A stretch of DNA of 64,000 nt from Streptomyces sp. NRRL WC-3626 (GTDB lineage: Bacteria > Actinomycetota > Actinomycetes > Streptomycetales > Streptomycetaceae), in NCBI RefSeq assembly GCF_000718785.1, contig NZ_JOCA01000001.1:310001-374000 (forward strand), given 5' to 3'. Below, one piece after another: positions 23,790 through 33,735 of this stretch. Every line of letters starts with the position of its first letter. Within the stretch, counting starts at the first letter, position 1. The notes below the pieces were generated by a model. The model was not told where the DNA came from, ran no database searches, and was given only the letters and a program-made list of their open reading frames with translations. The translations under genes were made by a program, and so were the position numbers.

Positions 23790-25637
23790 TCAGGGGGCCG
23801 CGGTGAGGGCCGACAGGGCGCCGGCCTGGGTGCGCCAGTCGGTCTGGTTGGGGGTGGTGCCGGACCAGCGTTGGCCGAGGCGGTTGAGGGGGTCGCGGTC
23901 GGTGGTCCAGATCGAGTCGGACTGGCGGGCGAGGTAGGTGCGGTAGGCGGTCGAGCCGGTGGCGTCGGCGAGGTCGGCGAGGTGGCGTACGAAGATTCCC
24001 TTGAACTGCTTCTGGTTGTCGTCGCAGGAGGCCGTGCCGATGTCGCAGGACTCGGTGAGGATGCCGTCGCGGGTCAGCCGGGGTGAGGTCGTCGCCGCGT
24101 CCGCCAGGCGTCGGGCGGTGTCGAGATAGCGGGCCCCGCCGGTGGACCGCCAGAGCTGGGTGAAGGCGCCGATGGCCAGGCCCTGGTTGTAACTCCACAC
24201 CGTCTGGCCGTTGTTGGCGCAGGAGCGGGTCAGGCCGTCGTTGACCAGGCCCGAGGAGTTGATCAGCCCGCTGTCCAGGTACCAGTCCGCCGCCGTGGTC
24301 GCGCGCTCGCCCCACACCGTGTCACCGGCGAGGCGCTGGTGCAGCGCGGTCGTCAGCCACAGGTACAGGCCGCTGGTGACGGCGTTCTTGTAGGTGTGCT
24401 CCCGGTCCCACCACATGCCGCCGCCGCAGGTGGACGGGTCCCAGTGCTGGTGCAGATAGCCGGCGATGGTCACCGCCTCGTCCAGGTAACGCCGTTCACG
24501 TGTCCGGTCGTACGCGGTCACCCACGCGATGCCCCACCAGCCCGCGTCGTCGACGGCGCGGCTGATGAAGTGGCCCTCGACCGGGTCCGAACTGCGGGCG
24601 CCCGCGGGGAAGACGCCCTTGTTCTGCTCGAAGGTGCGGGAGACGGCCCAGTCGTAGTCGTGCCGTCCGGTCTTCCGGGCGAAGTCCATGACCGTGGTGA
24701 TCGCGACCGCCGAGTTCCACCAACTGCTGCGCCACCAGCCCTCGTCGGTCCGGTACGACGCCATCAGCGCGTCGGCCGCGGCGCGTGCCCGGGTCGGCGC
24801 GGGCCGGGCCCACGCCGTACAACCGCCCTCCTGGTGGGCCGCTTCCCGGCCGCACGCGCGGACCGCGCCGCCGGGGAGAAGGCCGCGCGGGTCCCGGGTG
24901 GCGTACATGTCCGTACGGGTGCCGGCCGCGCCGGACGGGACGCCCGTGCGGCCGAGGGAGGAGCCCTCCGGCCAGGTCGCGCCGCCGTCCCAGGAGCGGT
25001 CGAGCCAGATCTCGTCGCCCGCGCCGCCGTTCTCGATGACGCCCCACGCCATGCCGTTCGCGTGGTCCATGTGGAGGCTGATGGTGCGCCCGAACAGGGT
25101 CGCCGCCGGTACCGGGCGGTCGTCGCCGGCCGCGCCGGCCGGGTCGGCGCCGTCGCACGACGTGCCGTCGCAGACCCGCGGGTACACCCAGTCGGTGCAG
25201 GCGACCCCGGCCGCGTCGCCGCAGGCGCGGATCCAGCCGCGCCGGCGGCCGACCGGGTCGGTGATGTTGTACATCAGCGTCCGCGTACCGGTCCAGGTGC
25301 CGGGAACGGACGCCTTGCCGAGGAGGGGTTCCCAGGTGGCGCCGCGGTCCCAGGAGCGGTCCAGCCATACGGCGTCCCCGGTGACAGCGTTGTCGATGCT
25401 CGCCCAGGCCATGCTGTCCGGATCGGACACATGCAGCCGCAGGGTCCTGCCGTTGATGTTCCGGGCCGGTACGGGGAAGGTGTCCCGCGCCGCCCTGGAC
25501 GGGTCGAGGGTGTCGCAGGCCAGCGCGCACACCGGCGTCGCCGCCCGCGCGGGGGCGGGCAGGGCGACCAGCCCGGCCAGGGCGAGGCCGAGGGCCACTA
25601 TGGTGCCGAGGAAGCGGTGAGCGCGGTCGGACATCAT
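23790..25637 (-). CDS. secreted GH76 alpha-1,6-mannanase-like hydrolase with two N-terminal modules
   Basis: Secreted glycoside hydrolase family 76 enzyme, 615 residues. The Sec signal runs to about residue 33 ([24 protein letters not shown]). Two similar modules of about 110 residues follow, each with the phrase [15 protein letters not shown] or [15 protein letters not shown] and paired cysteines, absent from ordinary GH76 enzymes. The catalytic domain covers about residues 280-615, with the Asp pair in [13 protein letters not shown] and the family's [19 protein letters not shown] and [15 protein letters not shown]76 enzymes cut alpha-1,6-mannan such as fungal cell-wall mannan. It follows its paralogue, sharing ATGA. 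Start ATG 25637 has GGAAGGGAAGAG upstream. Confidence 0.92.
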   Translation of the reverse strand: MMSDRAHRFLGTIVALGLALAGLVALPAPARAATPVCALACDTLDPSRAARDTFPVPARNINGRTLRLHVSDPDSMAWASIDNAVTGDAVWLDRSWDRGATWEPLLGKASVPGTWTGTRTLMYNITDPVGRRRGWIRACGDAAGVACTDWVYPRVCDGTSCDGADPAGAAGDDRPVPAATLFGRTISLHMDHANGMAWGVIENGGAGDEIWLDRSWDGGATWPEGSSLGRTGVPSGAAGTRTDMYATRDPRGLLPGGAVRACGREAAHQEGGCTAWARPAPTRARAAADALMASYRTDEGWWRSSWWNSAVAITTVMDFARKTGRHDYDWAVSRTFEQNKGVFPAGARSSDPVEGHFISRAVDDAGWWGIAWVTAYDRTRERRYLDEAVTIAGYLHQHWDPSTCGGGMWWDREHTYKNAVTSGLYLWLTTALHQRLAGDTVWGERATTAADWYLDSGLINSSGLVNDGLTRSCANNGQTVWSYNQGLAIGAFTQLWRSTGGARYLDTARRLADAATTSPRLTRDGILTESCDIGTASCDDNQKQFKGIFVRHLADLADATGSTAYRTYLARQSDSIWTTDRDPLNRLGQRWSGTTPNQTDWRTQAGALSALTAAP

Positions 25638-27112
25638 CTCTTCCCTTCCGTCGGTCGGGGTGCGGCGTTGAACAGATCGACGGCGCTGTGCTGACGCGCC
25701 GCGTCCACGGTGTCGAGCGGCCCGTACCAGCGCAGCCCGTACTGGTCGAGGGCGTTGCGGTCGCTCGCGTGGGCGCGGTCGGCCTGCCGCCGGAGGTAGG
25801 GGGTGTACGGGTGGTCCGCGAGTACGGTGTTCAGCTCCCCGAGCCCGCGTACGTGCGCGCCCTTGAACGACGGCCCGTCCGCGCCGCAGTCGCCGTTCTC
25901 GCAGGGGTCGCGCAGGATGCCGTCCGCCGTGTTGAGCGCGGACGAGGTGGTGGCGGCGTCGGCGATCCGGCGTGCGTCGGTGAGCAGGCCGCCGTCGCCG
26001 GTCGCCCGGTACAGCTCGGTGAGGGCGCCGAGCAGCACGCCCTGGTTGTACGACCACACCGTGTCGCCGTTGTTGCGGCAGGTCCCGAGGCCGATACCGT
26101 CGTTGACCAGGTTCGAGCCGTTCACCATGCCCGTGCCCCGGAACCAGGACCAGCCGGCCCGTGCCCGGTCGAGGTGGGTCCGCTCGCCCGGGATCCGGTT
26201 GTGCAGCGCGGCGTTGAGCTCGATGTAGAGGGAGTTGGCGATCGCGTTCTTGTACGTCCGGGCGGTGCTCCACCACACCCCGCCGCCGCAGGTGGAGTCC
26301 CAGTGGGCGGCCATGTGGTCGGCGTCCGCGCGGGCGGTGGCGAGATAGCGGCTGTCGCCGGTGAGATCGTAGGCGGCCACCCAGGCCAGGCCCCACCAGC
26401 CGGTGTCGTCGACGTACTCGTTGCGGAACTGCCCCTGCCGCGCGTTCACGTTGAGGTCGTAGGTGCGGGCGACGGCGTACCGGTAACTGCCCATGCCCGA
26501 CACGCGGATGTTGTCGATGACGGCGGTGAGCGCGTTCGCCGAGTTCCACCAGCCGGTGGTGGCGAACAGGCCGGTCGAGTAGTCGTAGAGCGTCATCAGC
26601 CCGGTGGCCGCCGCGGTGCGCCGGTCGCCGGCGTTCCATGTGGTGCGCGCCCAGGCGGTGCAGGCGATCTCGGGGCGGTCACCGGCCCTGCCGCAGGCCC
26701 GCAGCGCGCCGACGCCGTGCGCGCCCCAGTCGTCGACGTTGTACATCAGGGTGCGCCATCCGCGCTGCCCCGACGGTACGGCGGTGGCGCCGAGCCTGCT
26801 TCCCCGGCTCCAGGTCCGGCCGCCGTCGAAGGAGCGGTCGAGCCAGACCTCGTCACCGGGGCCGCCGTTGCCGACCGAGGCCCAGCCCATCGCGTCGGCG
26901 TCGTCGAAGTGCAGGACGACCGACCGTCCGTGGACGCTCGCCGTGACGGGTGCGCGGTCGCCCGGGGAGAGGGCGGGGTCACGGCCGTCGCAGTACGTGT
27001 TGCAGACGGCGGCGGAGACGGACGCGGACGCGGTAGGGGGCAGCAGCGCGCACAGGGTGAGCGCGAGCAGGACCGCGAGCTGCCGTCGGCGGGTTCTTCG
27101 GAGGAGATCCAT
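25634..27112 (-). CDS. secreted GH76 alpha-1,6-mannanase-like hydrolase with one N-terminal module
   Basis: 492 residues. Sec signal in residues 1-30 ([23 protein letters not shown]). One N-terminal module (residues 33-150) contains [15 protein letters not shown], the same motif that occurs twice in the downstream paralogue. The GH76 catalytic domain shows [38 protein letters not shown] and [14 protein letters not shown]. Together these two enzymes would degrade extracellular alpha-mannan, and their different module counts suggest different binding or reach. The ATG at 27112 has GAGGGAG upstream. A promoter with a LacI-type palindrome lies about 140 nt further upstream. Confidence 0.92.
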   Translation of the reverse strand: MDLLRRTRRRQLAVLLALTLCALLPPTASASVSAAVCNTYCDGRDPALSPGDRAPVTASVHGRSVVLHFDDADAMGWASVGNGGPGDEVWLDRSFDGGRTWSRGSRLGATAVPSGQRGWRTLMYNVDDWGAHGVGALRACGRAGDRPEIACTAWARTTWNAGDRRTAAATGLMTLYDYSTGLFATTGWWNSANALTAVIDNIRVSGMGSYRYAVARTYDLNVNARQGQFRNEYVDDTGWWGLAWVAAYDLTGDSRYLATARADADHMAAHWDSTCGGGVWWSTARTYKNAIANSLYIELNAALHNRIPGERTHLDRARAGWSWFRGTGMVNGSNLVNDGIGLGTCRNNGDTVWSYNQGVLLGALTELYRATGDGGLLTDARRIADAATTSSALNTADGILRDPCENGDCGADGPSFKGAHVRGLGELNTVLADHPYTPYLRRQADRAHASDRNALDQYGLRWYGPLDTVDAARQHSAVDLFNAAPRPTEGKR

Positions 27113-27242
27113 GGGCGGACTGCTCCCTCTGTGGGGCGCCTTCCTGCCCTGATGACACCTGAGGGGGCCGCGCGCGGACCCGCCGGCGACAGCGACGGGC
27201 CCCTCGCACACGGGGCAGGGTGCTAGGCGGAGGTGGGGGGTT

Positions 27243-27254
27243 GAGAGCGCTCTC
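27243..27254. promoter_or_regulatory. LacI-type operator for the GH76 operon
   Basis: GAGAGCGCTCTC is a perfect 12-bp palindrome with the central CG expected of LacI-family sites in Streptomyces. It begins 2 nt downstream of the minus-strand -10, so it covers the transcription start. Confidence 0.75.
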
Positions 27255-27256
27255 GC

Positions 27257-27285
27257 AAAGTAGTACTGAGCAGGGAGAGCGTCAA
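27257..27285 (-). promoter_or_regulatory. promoter of the GH76 operon
   Basis: On the minus strand TTGACG (27285-27280) and TACTTT (27262-27257) are 17 nt apart. The RNA would start around 27250, inside the LacI-type palindrome, with a leader of about 138 nt before the ATG at 27112. Confidence 0.65.
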
Positions 27286-27495
27286 CGAGTCGGACATGAA
27301 AGGAAGTTGCGCGAGAAAGTGGAGGGTTGCCGGTACTTCGTGCCGGATCCGCACCGCCACGGCGCGGCGTGGCGCCGGCCCTCGGCGCAACCTCAAATGT
27401 TGCTCTGAAGGCGGCGGAGGACGGTTCGGGGGCGAACCGGGGGGTGATACCCCTCTCACTACGGGGGCCGGACGGGGCCGGGAGGGGTGGGGACG

Positions 27496-28803
27496 ATGGT
27501 GTGGCTGGGGACGGGGATCGGGTGGCGGCCGGAGATCGCGGAGGCCGTCGAGAACATGCCGGGGATCGACTGGGTCGAGGCCGTGGCCGAGAACGTGTGT
27601 CCCGGGCATCTGCCCGAGTCGCTGGTACGACTGCGCGAGCGCGGGGTGACCGTCGTGCCGCACGGGGTGTCGCTCGGGCTCGGCGGGGCCGAGCGGCCCG
27701 ACGAGGGGCGGCTGGCCGCGCTCGCGGAGCGGGCCGAGGCGTTCGGGTCGCCGCTCGTCACCGAGCACATCGCGTTCGTCCGGGCGGGCGGCGCGCTGAC
27801 CGCCTCCGGGCCGCTCGAGGCCGGGCATCTGCTGCCGGTGCCGCGCACCCGCGACGCCCTCGACGTGCTGTGCGAGAACGTCCGTATCGCGCAGGACGCG
27901 CTGCCCGTGCCGCTCGCCGTGGAGAACATCGCCGCGCTGATCTCCTGGCCCGGGGAGGAGATGACCGAGGGCCAGTTCCTCTACGAACTCGCCGACCGGA
28001 CCGGCGTACGGCTTCTCATCGACGTCGCCAACCTGCACACGAATCACGTCAACCGGGGCGAGGACCCGGCCGAGGCGCTCGCCGGACTGCCCCTGGAGGC
28101 CATCGCGTACGTCCATGTCGCCGGCGGGTTCGAGCGGGACGGCGTGTGGCACGACAGCCACGCCCACCCCGTGCCGCGGCCGGTGCTCGATGTGCTCACC
28201 GACCTCGCCTCCCGCGTCTCCCCTCCCGGCGTACTGCTGGAGCGGGACGAGAACTTCCCCGAAGCGGAGGAGATACGGGGGGAGTTGGACGCCATCCGGC
28301 GGGCCGTCGAGGAGGGGGCGGGGCGCCGACCGAAGACGGGGGCGGCCCCGGTCGCGGGCGTCCGCACCGGCACCCGGCAGGGCGCCGGTGACGCCACCCG
28401 GCAGCGGCTCGCGCTCGCGCAGACCGCCGTGCTGTCCGCGCTGGTCGCCGGGACGCCCGTGCCCGAGGGGTTCGACCGGGTGCGGATGGGGGTGCAGGCG
28501 CGGGCGCTCGCCGCCAAGCGGGCCGATGTCGTCGCCAGGGTCGCGCCCGAACTGCCGGTGATCCTCGGCGACGGCTACCGGGCCGCGTTCCTCGCGTACG
28601 CGCAGACGCGGCCGATGACGGGCGGCTACCGGCGCGACGCGCTGGACTTCGCCGAGCACGTACTGGCCGAACGGCCGGGGAACACTCCCGCACGGCGCGA
28701 GCTGCGGGAGTGGTGGCTGGAGCGCGCCGGGTCGAGGCCGCGTTCGCGCAGGCCGGCGGTGCGGCTGGCGCGGGCCACCCGGCGGGTGCTGCTGCGGCGC
28801 TGA
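27496..28803 (+). CDS. DUF692 (MNIO, multinuclear iron oxidase) family protein with C-terminal extension
   Basis: 435 residues. The first 280 form the DUF692 TIM barrel. Conserved metal-binding stretches are visible in order: [48 protein letters not shown] and LERDENF, supplying the His, Asp and Glu set used by MbnB, TglH and related enzymes that oxidise cysteine or other residues of peptides with two or three irons. The last 150 residues are an extra helical domain, perhaps a substrate-recruiting module like the separate HvfC/BufC partner. It sits 111 nt upstream of a TIGR04222 membrane protein, a recurring neighbour. No precursor peptide was found. Start ATG 27496 has GGGAGGGG upstream. Confidence 0.88.
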   Translation: MVWLGTGIGWRPEIAEAVENMPGIDWVEAVAENVCPGHLPESLVRLRERGVTVVPHGVSLGLGGAERPDEGRLAALAERAEAFGSPLVTEHIAFVRAGGALTASGPLEAGHLLPVPRTRDALDVLCENVRIAQDALPVPLAVENIAALISWPGEEMTEGQFLYELADRTGVRLLIDVANLHTNHVNRGEDPAEALAGLPLEAIAYVHVAGGFERDGVWHDSHAHPVPRPVLDVLTDLASRVSPPGVLLERDENFPEAEEIRGELDAIRRAVEEGAGRRPKTGAAPVAGVRTGTRQGAGDATRQRLALAQTAVLSALVAGTPVPEGFDRVRMGVQARALAAKRADVVARVAPELPVILGDGYRAAFLAYAQTRPMTGGYRRDALDFAEHVLAERPGNTPARRELREWWLERAGSRPRSRRPAVRLARATRRVLLRR

Positions 28804-28914
28804 ACCCCGGCGCACAGCCGACAATCCAAGCGGAACGTCACATACCCACAACACTCCGTCCGGATGGTGAACAAGGCATGGCGCGTTCGTGACCGTGTCG
28901 CTTACAAACAACTC

Positions 28915-29691
28915 ATGTTCTGGGTCCCTCTGCTGCTCCTGGCCTGGGCCGTCGCCGGTGTGACGTGTCTGCGGCTGTGCCTGGCCGCCGTGCGCGGCGC
29001 CGCCATGGCCGACCCCGGCCCCGACACGGGAGCGGGACGCGATCTGACGCTGTACGAGGCCGCGTTCCTGTCCGGCGGCCCCGCGCGGGTCGCCGACGTC
29101 ACGCTGATCGCGATGGCCCGCCAGCGGCGGCTGCTGCTCGCGCACACCGGCTGGGCGACCGTGGTCGACCCGCGCGGGCGGGACGAGATGGAACGGTCGG
29201 TGATAGGGGCGATAGGGCCGCAGGGTCAGTCGCCCCTCGCGCCGGTGCGGGCCGCCGCGGCGGCCGCGGACGCCGTGCGCGGGATATCCGAGCGGCTGGT
29301 CGGCGCCGGCCTCGCGGTGCCCGACGATGCCGGCACGAGCGTCGTGGACGCGGTACGGCAGGTGCGGCTCGCCGTGCCGGCGGTGGCCGGGCTGGGGGCG
29401 GTCGCCCTGCTGATGCCGGTCGCGTCGGAGATGCCGCGCCCGCTCGTCGCGCTGTGGTTCGTACTGCCGCTGGTGCTCACGCTGGGCTGTCTGGCCATAG
29501 CGCGGTTCGAGGTCCTCCCGTACTCGCCCTGGGCCTCCCCGGCGGGAGCGCGCCTGCTGGGCGCGCTCCCGCACGGCACCGACGACGACCGCGCGTATCT
29601 CACCACCGTCGCCGTGCGCGGCCTCCGCGCAGTGGGCGAACCCGAACTGCGCGCCGCCTTCGCGCACCGGGGGTCCCACGAGGCGCATTGA
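28915..29691 (+). CDS. TIGR04222 domain membrane protein
   Basis: About 258 residues. N-terminal helix FWVPLLLLAWAVAGVTCLRLCLAAV, a soluble section with LTLYEAAFLSGGPARVADVTLIAMARQRRL typical of TIGR04222, and two central/late helices (VPAVAGLGAVALLMPVA, LVALWFVLPLVLTLGCLAI), then a cytoplasmic tail. Many TIGR04222 proteins end in a Gly/Cys-rich tail that is a plausible target of the adjacent DUF692 enzyme. This one ends AFAHRGSHEAH and lacks any such tail. Start is uncertain: ATG 28915 fits the family N-terminus, while ATG 28864 would add 17 residues. Function is unknown in the family. Confidence 0.82.
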   Translation: MFWVPLLLLAWAVAGVTCLRLCLAAVRGAAMADPGPDTGAGRDLTLYEAAFLSGGPARVADVTLIAMARQRRLLLAHTGWATVVDPRGRDEMERSVIGAIGPQGQSPLAPVRAAAAAADAVRGISERLVGAGLAVPDDAGTSVVDAVRQVRLAVPAVAGLGAVALLMPVASEMPRPLVALWFVLPLVLTLGCLAIARFEVLPYSPWASPAGARLLGALPHGTDDDRAYLTTVAVRGLRAVGEPELRAAFAHRGSHEAH

Positions 29692-29780
29692 CGCCGACAC
29701 CCCGGCGATCGGTGCTTGCCTCGGGCCGCCGGCGTGCGAAACATCCCTTTTGTCGCCGCCGTGCACCGAAGGGATCGCCG

Positions 29781-31391
29781 ATGAGAACCGCCGCCGTCCA
29801 TATGGCCGCCGGGTCCTTGCTGCTCACCACCCTGGCCGCCGCCCCGGCCGCCGCACAGCCCGTCGGCGCCGCGGTGCGCGGCACGGCGACGGCCGCCGCG
29901 CGGGCCGCCGCGGCGGGCGTCGACTTCGGCGCGTGCCCCGCCGCACAGGAGCTCCCGGGCACCGTCCGGTGCGGCACCGTACGCGTCCCGCTCGACTACG
30001 CCCGCCCGGACGGCAAGCAGCTCGAACTCACCGTCAGCCGCGTCCGCGCCACCGGCAAGGACCCGGACAACGACAAGCACAAGGTGCGCCGGCAGGGCTC
30101 GCTGGTCCACAATCCGGGCGGGCCGGGCGCCAGTGGCATGTACTTCCCCATGGTGGGCGTGCTGCCCGAGTGGAAGCGCGTCGCGGCGGCCTACGACCTC
30201 GTCGGCTACGCCCCGCGCGGGGTGGGCCGTTCGGCACCGCTGTCCTGCGCGGACCCGGGGACGTTTTTCAAGGGCCCCGCGCAGGCGCCCGTACACCCGA
30301 CGGCCGCGGAGAAGCGGGAGCGCGTCGCACGGGCCGAGGCCTACGCGCGCGGGTGCGCCGAGCGGGGCGGCGGCTCCCTGCGGTACTACAACTCACTCAA
30401 CAACGCCCGTGACCTGGACGTCCTGCGCGCCGCGCTCGGCGAGAACCGGCTGACGTTCCTGGGCTCGTCGTACGGCACGTACCTCGGCGCGCTGTACGCC
30501 ACCCTGTTCCCCTCGCACGTACGGCGGATGGTGTTCGACTCGGCGGTGAACCCGGACCCGAAGCGGATCTGGTACCGCAACAACCTCGACCAGTCGGCCG
30601 CGTTCGAGGACCGCTGGAGCGACTTCAAGACGTGGACGGCCCGGCACGACGACGTGTACGGACTCGGCGGCACCGCGCGCGAGGTGCAGCGCGCGTACGA
30701 GAAGGCGGCCGCGCGGCTGGCGAGGAAGCCGGCGGGCGGGAAGGTCGGGCCGGCGCAGTTGCAGGCGGCGTTCCTCAAGACCGGCTACTACGACGACTAC
30801 TGGCCGTACCGCGCGCACGCCCTGTCGGCGTATCTGAAGGGCGATCCCGCGCCGCTGGTCGAACAGGCCCAGGACTGGCCGCAGGCCGCGGCGGAGGCGG
30901 AGAACACCCGCGCGGTGTACCTCGCGGTGGAGTGCAACGACGCGCCCTGGCCGGCGGACTGGGACGTGTGGGACCGGGACAACACCCGGCTCGCGCGCCG
31001 GGCGCCCTTCGAGACCTGGGGCAATGTGTGGACCAACCTGCCGTGCGCCTTCTGGAAGGCACCCCGGCAGCGTCCGCTGGACGTGCGCGCGGGGAGCGGC
31101 GAACTGCCGCCGACGCTGATCCTGGCGGCCGAGCGGGACGCGGCCACCCCGTACGACGGCGCCCTGGAGCTGCACCGGCGGCTGGCCGGGTCGACCCTGG
31201 TGACCGAGCGCGACGCGGGGAGCCACGGCCTCGCGGGCGGGCCCAACGCCTGCGTCAACGCCCATCTGGAGGAGTATCTGCTGGACGGCCGGGTGCCGGG
31301 GCGGCGCGCCTCCTGCGCACCGCACCCGGCACCGGAGCCGAAGCCGGTGGCGGCGGGCCGGACGGCCGAAGAGGCCCGGCCCGCCGTCTGA
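29781..31391 (+). CDS. secreted Tap-like alpha/beta-hydrolase peptidase
   Basis: Secreted serine peptidase of the tripeptidyl-aminopeptidase (SlpD/SlpE/Tap) group, 536 residues. Sec signal to about residue 26 (LLLTTLAAAPAAAQP). The oxyanion stretch NPGGPGASG is near residue 115. The catalytic Ser is in LGSSYGTYLGALYA near residue 230. The C-terminal lid domain carries AERDAATPYDGA (Asp) and DAGSHGLAGG (His), completing the triad. These enzymes release N-terminal tripeptides during mycelial protein processing or peptide feeding. An inverted repeat (29743-29749 with 29769-29775) overlaps the GAAGGG ribosome site. It converges with hemQ, whose stop begins at the very next base. Confidence 0.92.
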   Translation: MRTAAVHMAAGSLLLTTLAAAPAAAQPVGAAVRGTATAAARAAAAGVDFGACPAAQELPGTVRCGTVRVPLDYARPDGKQLELTVSRVRATGKDPDNDKHKVRRQGSLVHNPGGPGASGMYFPMVGVLPEWKRVAAAYDLVGYAPRGVGRSAPLSCADPGTFFKGPAQAPVHPTAAEKRERVARAEAYARGCAERGGGSLRYYNSLNNARDLDVLRAALGENRLTFLGSSYGTYLGALYATLFPSHVRRMVFDSAVNPDPKRIWYRNNLDQSAAFEDRWSDFKTWTARHDDVYGLGGTAREVQRAYEKAAARLARKPAGGKVGPAQLQAAFLKTGYYDDYWPYRAHALSAYLKGDPAPLVEQAQDWPQAAAEAENTRAVYLAVECNDAPWPADWDVWDRDNTRLARRAPFETWGNVWTNLPCAFWKAPRQRPLDVRAGSGELPPTLILAAERDAATPYDGALELHRRLAGSTLVTERDAGSHGLAGGPNACVNAHLEEYLLDGRVPGRRASCAPHPAPEPKPVAAGRTAEEARPAV

Positions 31392-32117
31392 TCAGGCCAG
31401 GCCGGCGACGAGTTCCGCGACGTCCTTGCGGCGGCCCGTGTAGAACGGCACCTCCTCGCGGACGTGCCTGCGGGCCTCCGAGCCGCGCAGATGGCGCATG
31501 AGGTCGACGATCCGGTCCAGTTCGTCGGCCTCGAAGGCGAGGATCCACTCGTAGTCGCCGAGGGAGAACGAGGCGACCGTGTTGGCGCGCACGTCGGGGT
31601 AGCCGCGGGCCATCTTGCCGTGGTCGGCGAGCATGCGCCGTCGGTCCTCGTCGGGCAGCAGGTACCAGTCGTAGGAGCGCACGAAGGGGTAGACGCTCAC
31701 ATAGTTGCGGGGCGTCTCGTCGGCGAGGAACGCCGGGATGTGCGACCGGTTGAACTCGGCGGGGCGGTGCAGCGCCATGTTCGACCAGACCGGCTCCAGC
31801 GCGCGGCCCAGCCTGGTGCGGCGGAACAGGTTGTAGGCCTCCTGGAGCTGGTCGGCCGTCTCGGCGTGCCACCAGATCATGAGGTCGGCGTCCGCGCGCA
31901 GGCCCGACACGTCGTAGGTGCCGCGGATCGTGACGTCCTTGGCGGCGAGCTGGTCGAACAGCTCCTGGACCTCGTCGGCGTACCCGGCGCGGTCCTCAGG
32001 CAGGACGTCCTTCAGCCTGAAGACGGACCAGAGGGTGTAGCGGATGACCTCGTTGAGGTCCTTGGCCAGCTTGCCCTTGTTGGGGATGCGGTCGGGGGTG
32101 GTGGCGTCGTCACTCAT
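31392..32117 (-). CDS. hemQ: coproheme decarboxylase HemQ
   Basis: Chlorite-dismutase-fold enzyme that converts iron-coproporphyrin III into protohaem with hydrogen peroxide, the last step of the coproporphyrin-dependent haem pathway of Gram-positive bacteria. 241 residues. Recognised by [63 protein letters not shown] and [30 protein letters not shown]. The ATG at 32117 is 5 nt after the cgoX stop, and GGAGAATGAGGAC precedes it, so the two are in one operon. Cytosolic. Confidence 0.95.
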   Translation of the reverse strand: MSDDATTPDRIPNKGKLAKDLNEVIRYTLWSVFRLKDVLPEDRAGYADEVQELFDQLAAKDVTIRGTYDVSGLRADADLMIWWHAETADQLQEAYNLFRRTRLGRALEPVWSNMALHRPAEFNRSHIPAFLADETPRNYVSVYPFVRSYDWYLLPDEDRRRMLADHGKMARGYPDVRANTVASFSLGDYEWILAFEADELDRIVDLMRHLRGSEARRHVREEVPFYTGRRKDVAELVAGLA

Positions 32118-32121
32118 GTCC

Positions 32122-33579
32122 TCATTCTCCTGCTCCGCCGTGGAGGCTCTGCACCGGGTGGTCGGTGAGCTGCCGCACAGCGCGCGGGTCACCGTGGATC
32201 TGGTCGGCGGCGGCGTACGCGCTCGCGATGCACGCGGGGACGCCGACACCGTCGTAGGCCGCGCCGCACACGGCGAGACCGGCGAGAGACGCGAGGTGTT
32301 CGCGGACCCGGGCGACGCGCGCGTGGTGGCCGACGGGGTACTGGGGCAGGCCGTCCTGCCAGCGGGTGACGCGGGTGGCGACGGGGGTGGCGTCCAGGCC
32401 GACGGCGGCCTTCAGGTCGTGCCGGGAGACGTCCACGAGGCCGTCGTCGTCGCGGCCGAGGATCTCCGTCTCGCCGTGCCGGCCGACGGAGGTGCGCAGG
32501 ACGGCCAGGTCCGGGTTCTCGTCGGCGATCCAGGCCCATTTGCGTGAGGCGAAGGTGGCCGCCTTGATGGTGTGTCCGTCGACGGGCGGCACCAGGAAGC
32601 CGCTGCCGTCGGGCAGGGCGGTCTCCGCGCGGCGGTAGGCGAGGGTGATCAGCGCCATGGAGGCGTACTCGACACCGGCGAGTTCGGCGGCGGCGCCGGG
32701 CGCCTCGGCGCGCAGCAGGGCGGCGGCGGCCGGGGCGGGGACGGCGACGACGACCGCGTCGGCGTGCAGCACCCGGTCGCCGGCGACGACCCGCCAGCCG
32801 TCCTCCGGTTCGCGGCGCAGTCCGGTGACCGGCGTACCGGTGAGGATCTCCGCGCCGCGCGCGCGTACGGACTCGGCGACCGCGAGCGGGAGGGTGCCCA
32901 CACCGCCCGCGATGCCCATGAAGACGGGGCCGGCCTGCTGGGCGGCGGCGGACCCGGCCTGGATCCCGCGCACGGCCTCGGTGAGGGAGGTGTGGGTGCG
33001 CGCGGCCTCGAACAGCTGCGGCACCGCGGAGCGCATCGAGATGCGGTACGCGTCACCGGCGTACACCCCGCCGAGCAGGGGCTCGACCAGCCGGTCGACG
33101 ACCTCCCGGCCAACGCGCGCCGCCACGTACTCGCCCACGGCCACGTCGTCGCCGACCTCCGTGCGGGGCAGGGCGGCGTCCCGTCCGATCCGGGCGAGCC
33201 CCTCGTCGGAGAGGACGCCGGCGAGGGCTTCGGCGGTGCCGGGTACGCCCATGACATGGCCCTTGGGCATGGGGTGCAGGGCGCCTCGGGTCCACAGGGA
33301 GGCGGAGGCGGTGGCCGGCGGCTGGAGGCGGTCGGCGAGGCCCACCTCGCGGGCGAGACCGACCGCCTCGGGGCGGCGGGCCAGCAGCGACTCGGCGCCG
33401 AGGTCGACGCGCGCGCCCGCGATCTCGCCCGGCAGCAGTTTGCCGCCGACCCGGTCCGAGGCCTCCAGCACGGTGACCCGCGCCCCGAGCTCCAGCAGCC
33501 GGTGCGCGGCGGCCAGCCCGGCGATTCCGGCTCCGACGACGACGATGTGCCGCCCCGGGGCCGCGTGTGTTCCGCTCAT
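32122..33579 (-). CDS. hemG: coproporphyrinogen III oxidase (protoporphyrinogen oxidase-type)
   Basis: FAD enzyme of the HemY/CgoX family that oxidises coproporphyrinogen III to coproporphyrin III with oxygen, just before iron insertion and HemQ. 485 residues. FAD motif [35 protein letters not shown] at the N-terminus, the C-terminal [22 protein letters not shown], and the family's [14 protein letters not shown] section in between. Often called hemG or hemY in Streptomyces, though in Gram-positives it works as CgoX. Its stop is 5 nt before hemQ, and hemE lies 4 kb upstream on the same strand, separated by four genes of mixed orientation. Confidence 0.93.
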   Translation of the reverse strand: MSGTHAAPGRHIVVVGAGIAGLAAAHRLLELGARVTVLEASDRVGGKLLPGEIAGARVDLGAESLLARRPEAVGLAREVGLADRLQPPATASASLWTRGALHPMPKGHVMGVPGTAEALAGVLSDEGLARIGRDAALPRTEVGDDVAVGEYVAARVGREVVDRLVEPLLGGVYAGDAYRISMRSAVPQLFEAARTHTSLTEAVRGIQAGSAAAQQAGPVFMGIAGGVGTLPLAVAESVRARGAEILTGTPVTGLRREPEDGWRVVAGDRVLHADAVVVAVPAPAAAALLRAEAPGAAAELAGVEYASMALITLAYRRAETALPDGSGFLVPPVDGHTIKAATFASRKWAWIADENPDLAVLRTSVGRHGETEILGRDDDGLVDVSRHDLKAAVGLDATPVATRVTRWQDGLPQYPVGHHARVARVREHLASLAGLAVCGAAYDGVGVPACIASAYAAADQIHGDPRAVRQLTDHPVQSLHGGAGE

Positions 33580-33735
33580 GGCTCCACCTTCTCAAACGCC
33601 ACCGGTGGTCCCGCCAGGGCCATGTGGCCCTGTCGAGTCCCGACCGTGACCGCATCGGGACCGTCCGGCGCCAACGTCCCGCACCCCTCCCGCGTCGAAG
33701 GAGCGTCAGTCATCACCAGACGGGGGGACTCCCAC

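Larger units (their letters stand above)
27113..27495. other. divergent intergenic region between GH76 and DUF692 genes
   Basis: Contains the GH76 promoter and operator near its middle. The right part is GC-rich, and only the GGGAGGGG ribosome site of the DUF692 gene can be assigned. I looked for a small cysteine-rich peptide gene, as expected beside an MNIO enzyme, and found none with a credible start and codon bias. Confidence 0.5.

Noticed and set aside
27220-27408. Small frame upstream of the DUF692 gene as an MNIO precursor peptide
   Set aside because: Poor codon bias, no ribosome site, only one cysteine and no leader-core pattern.
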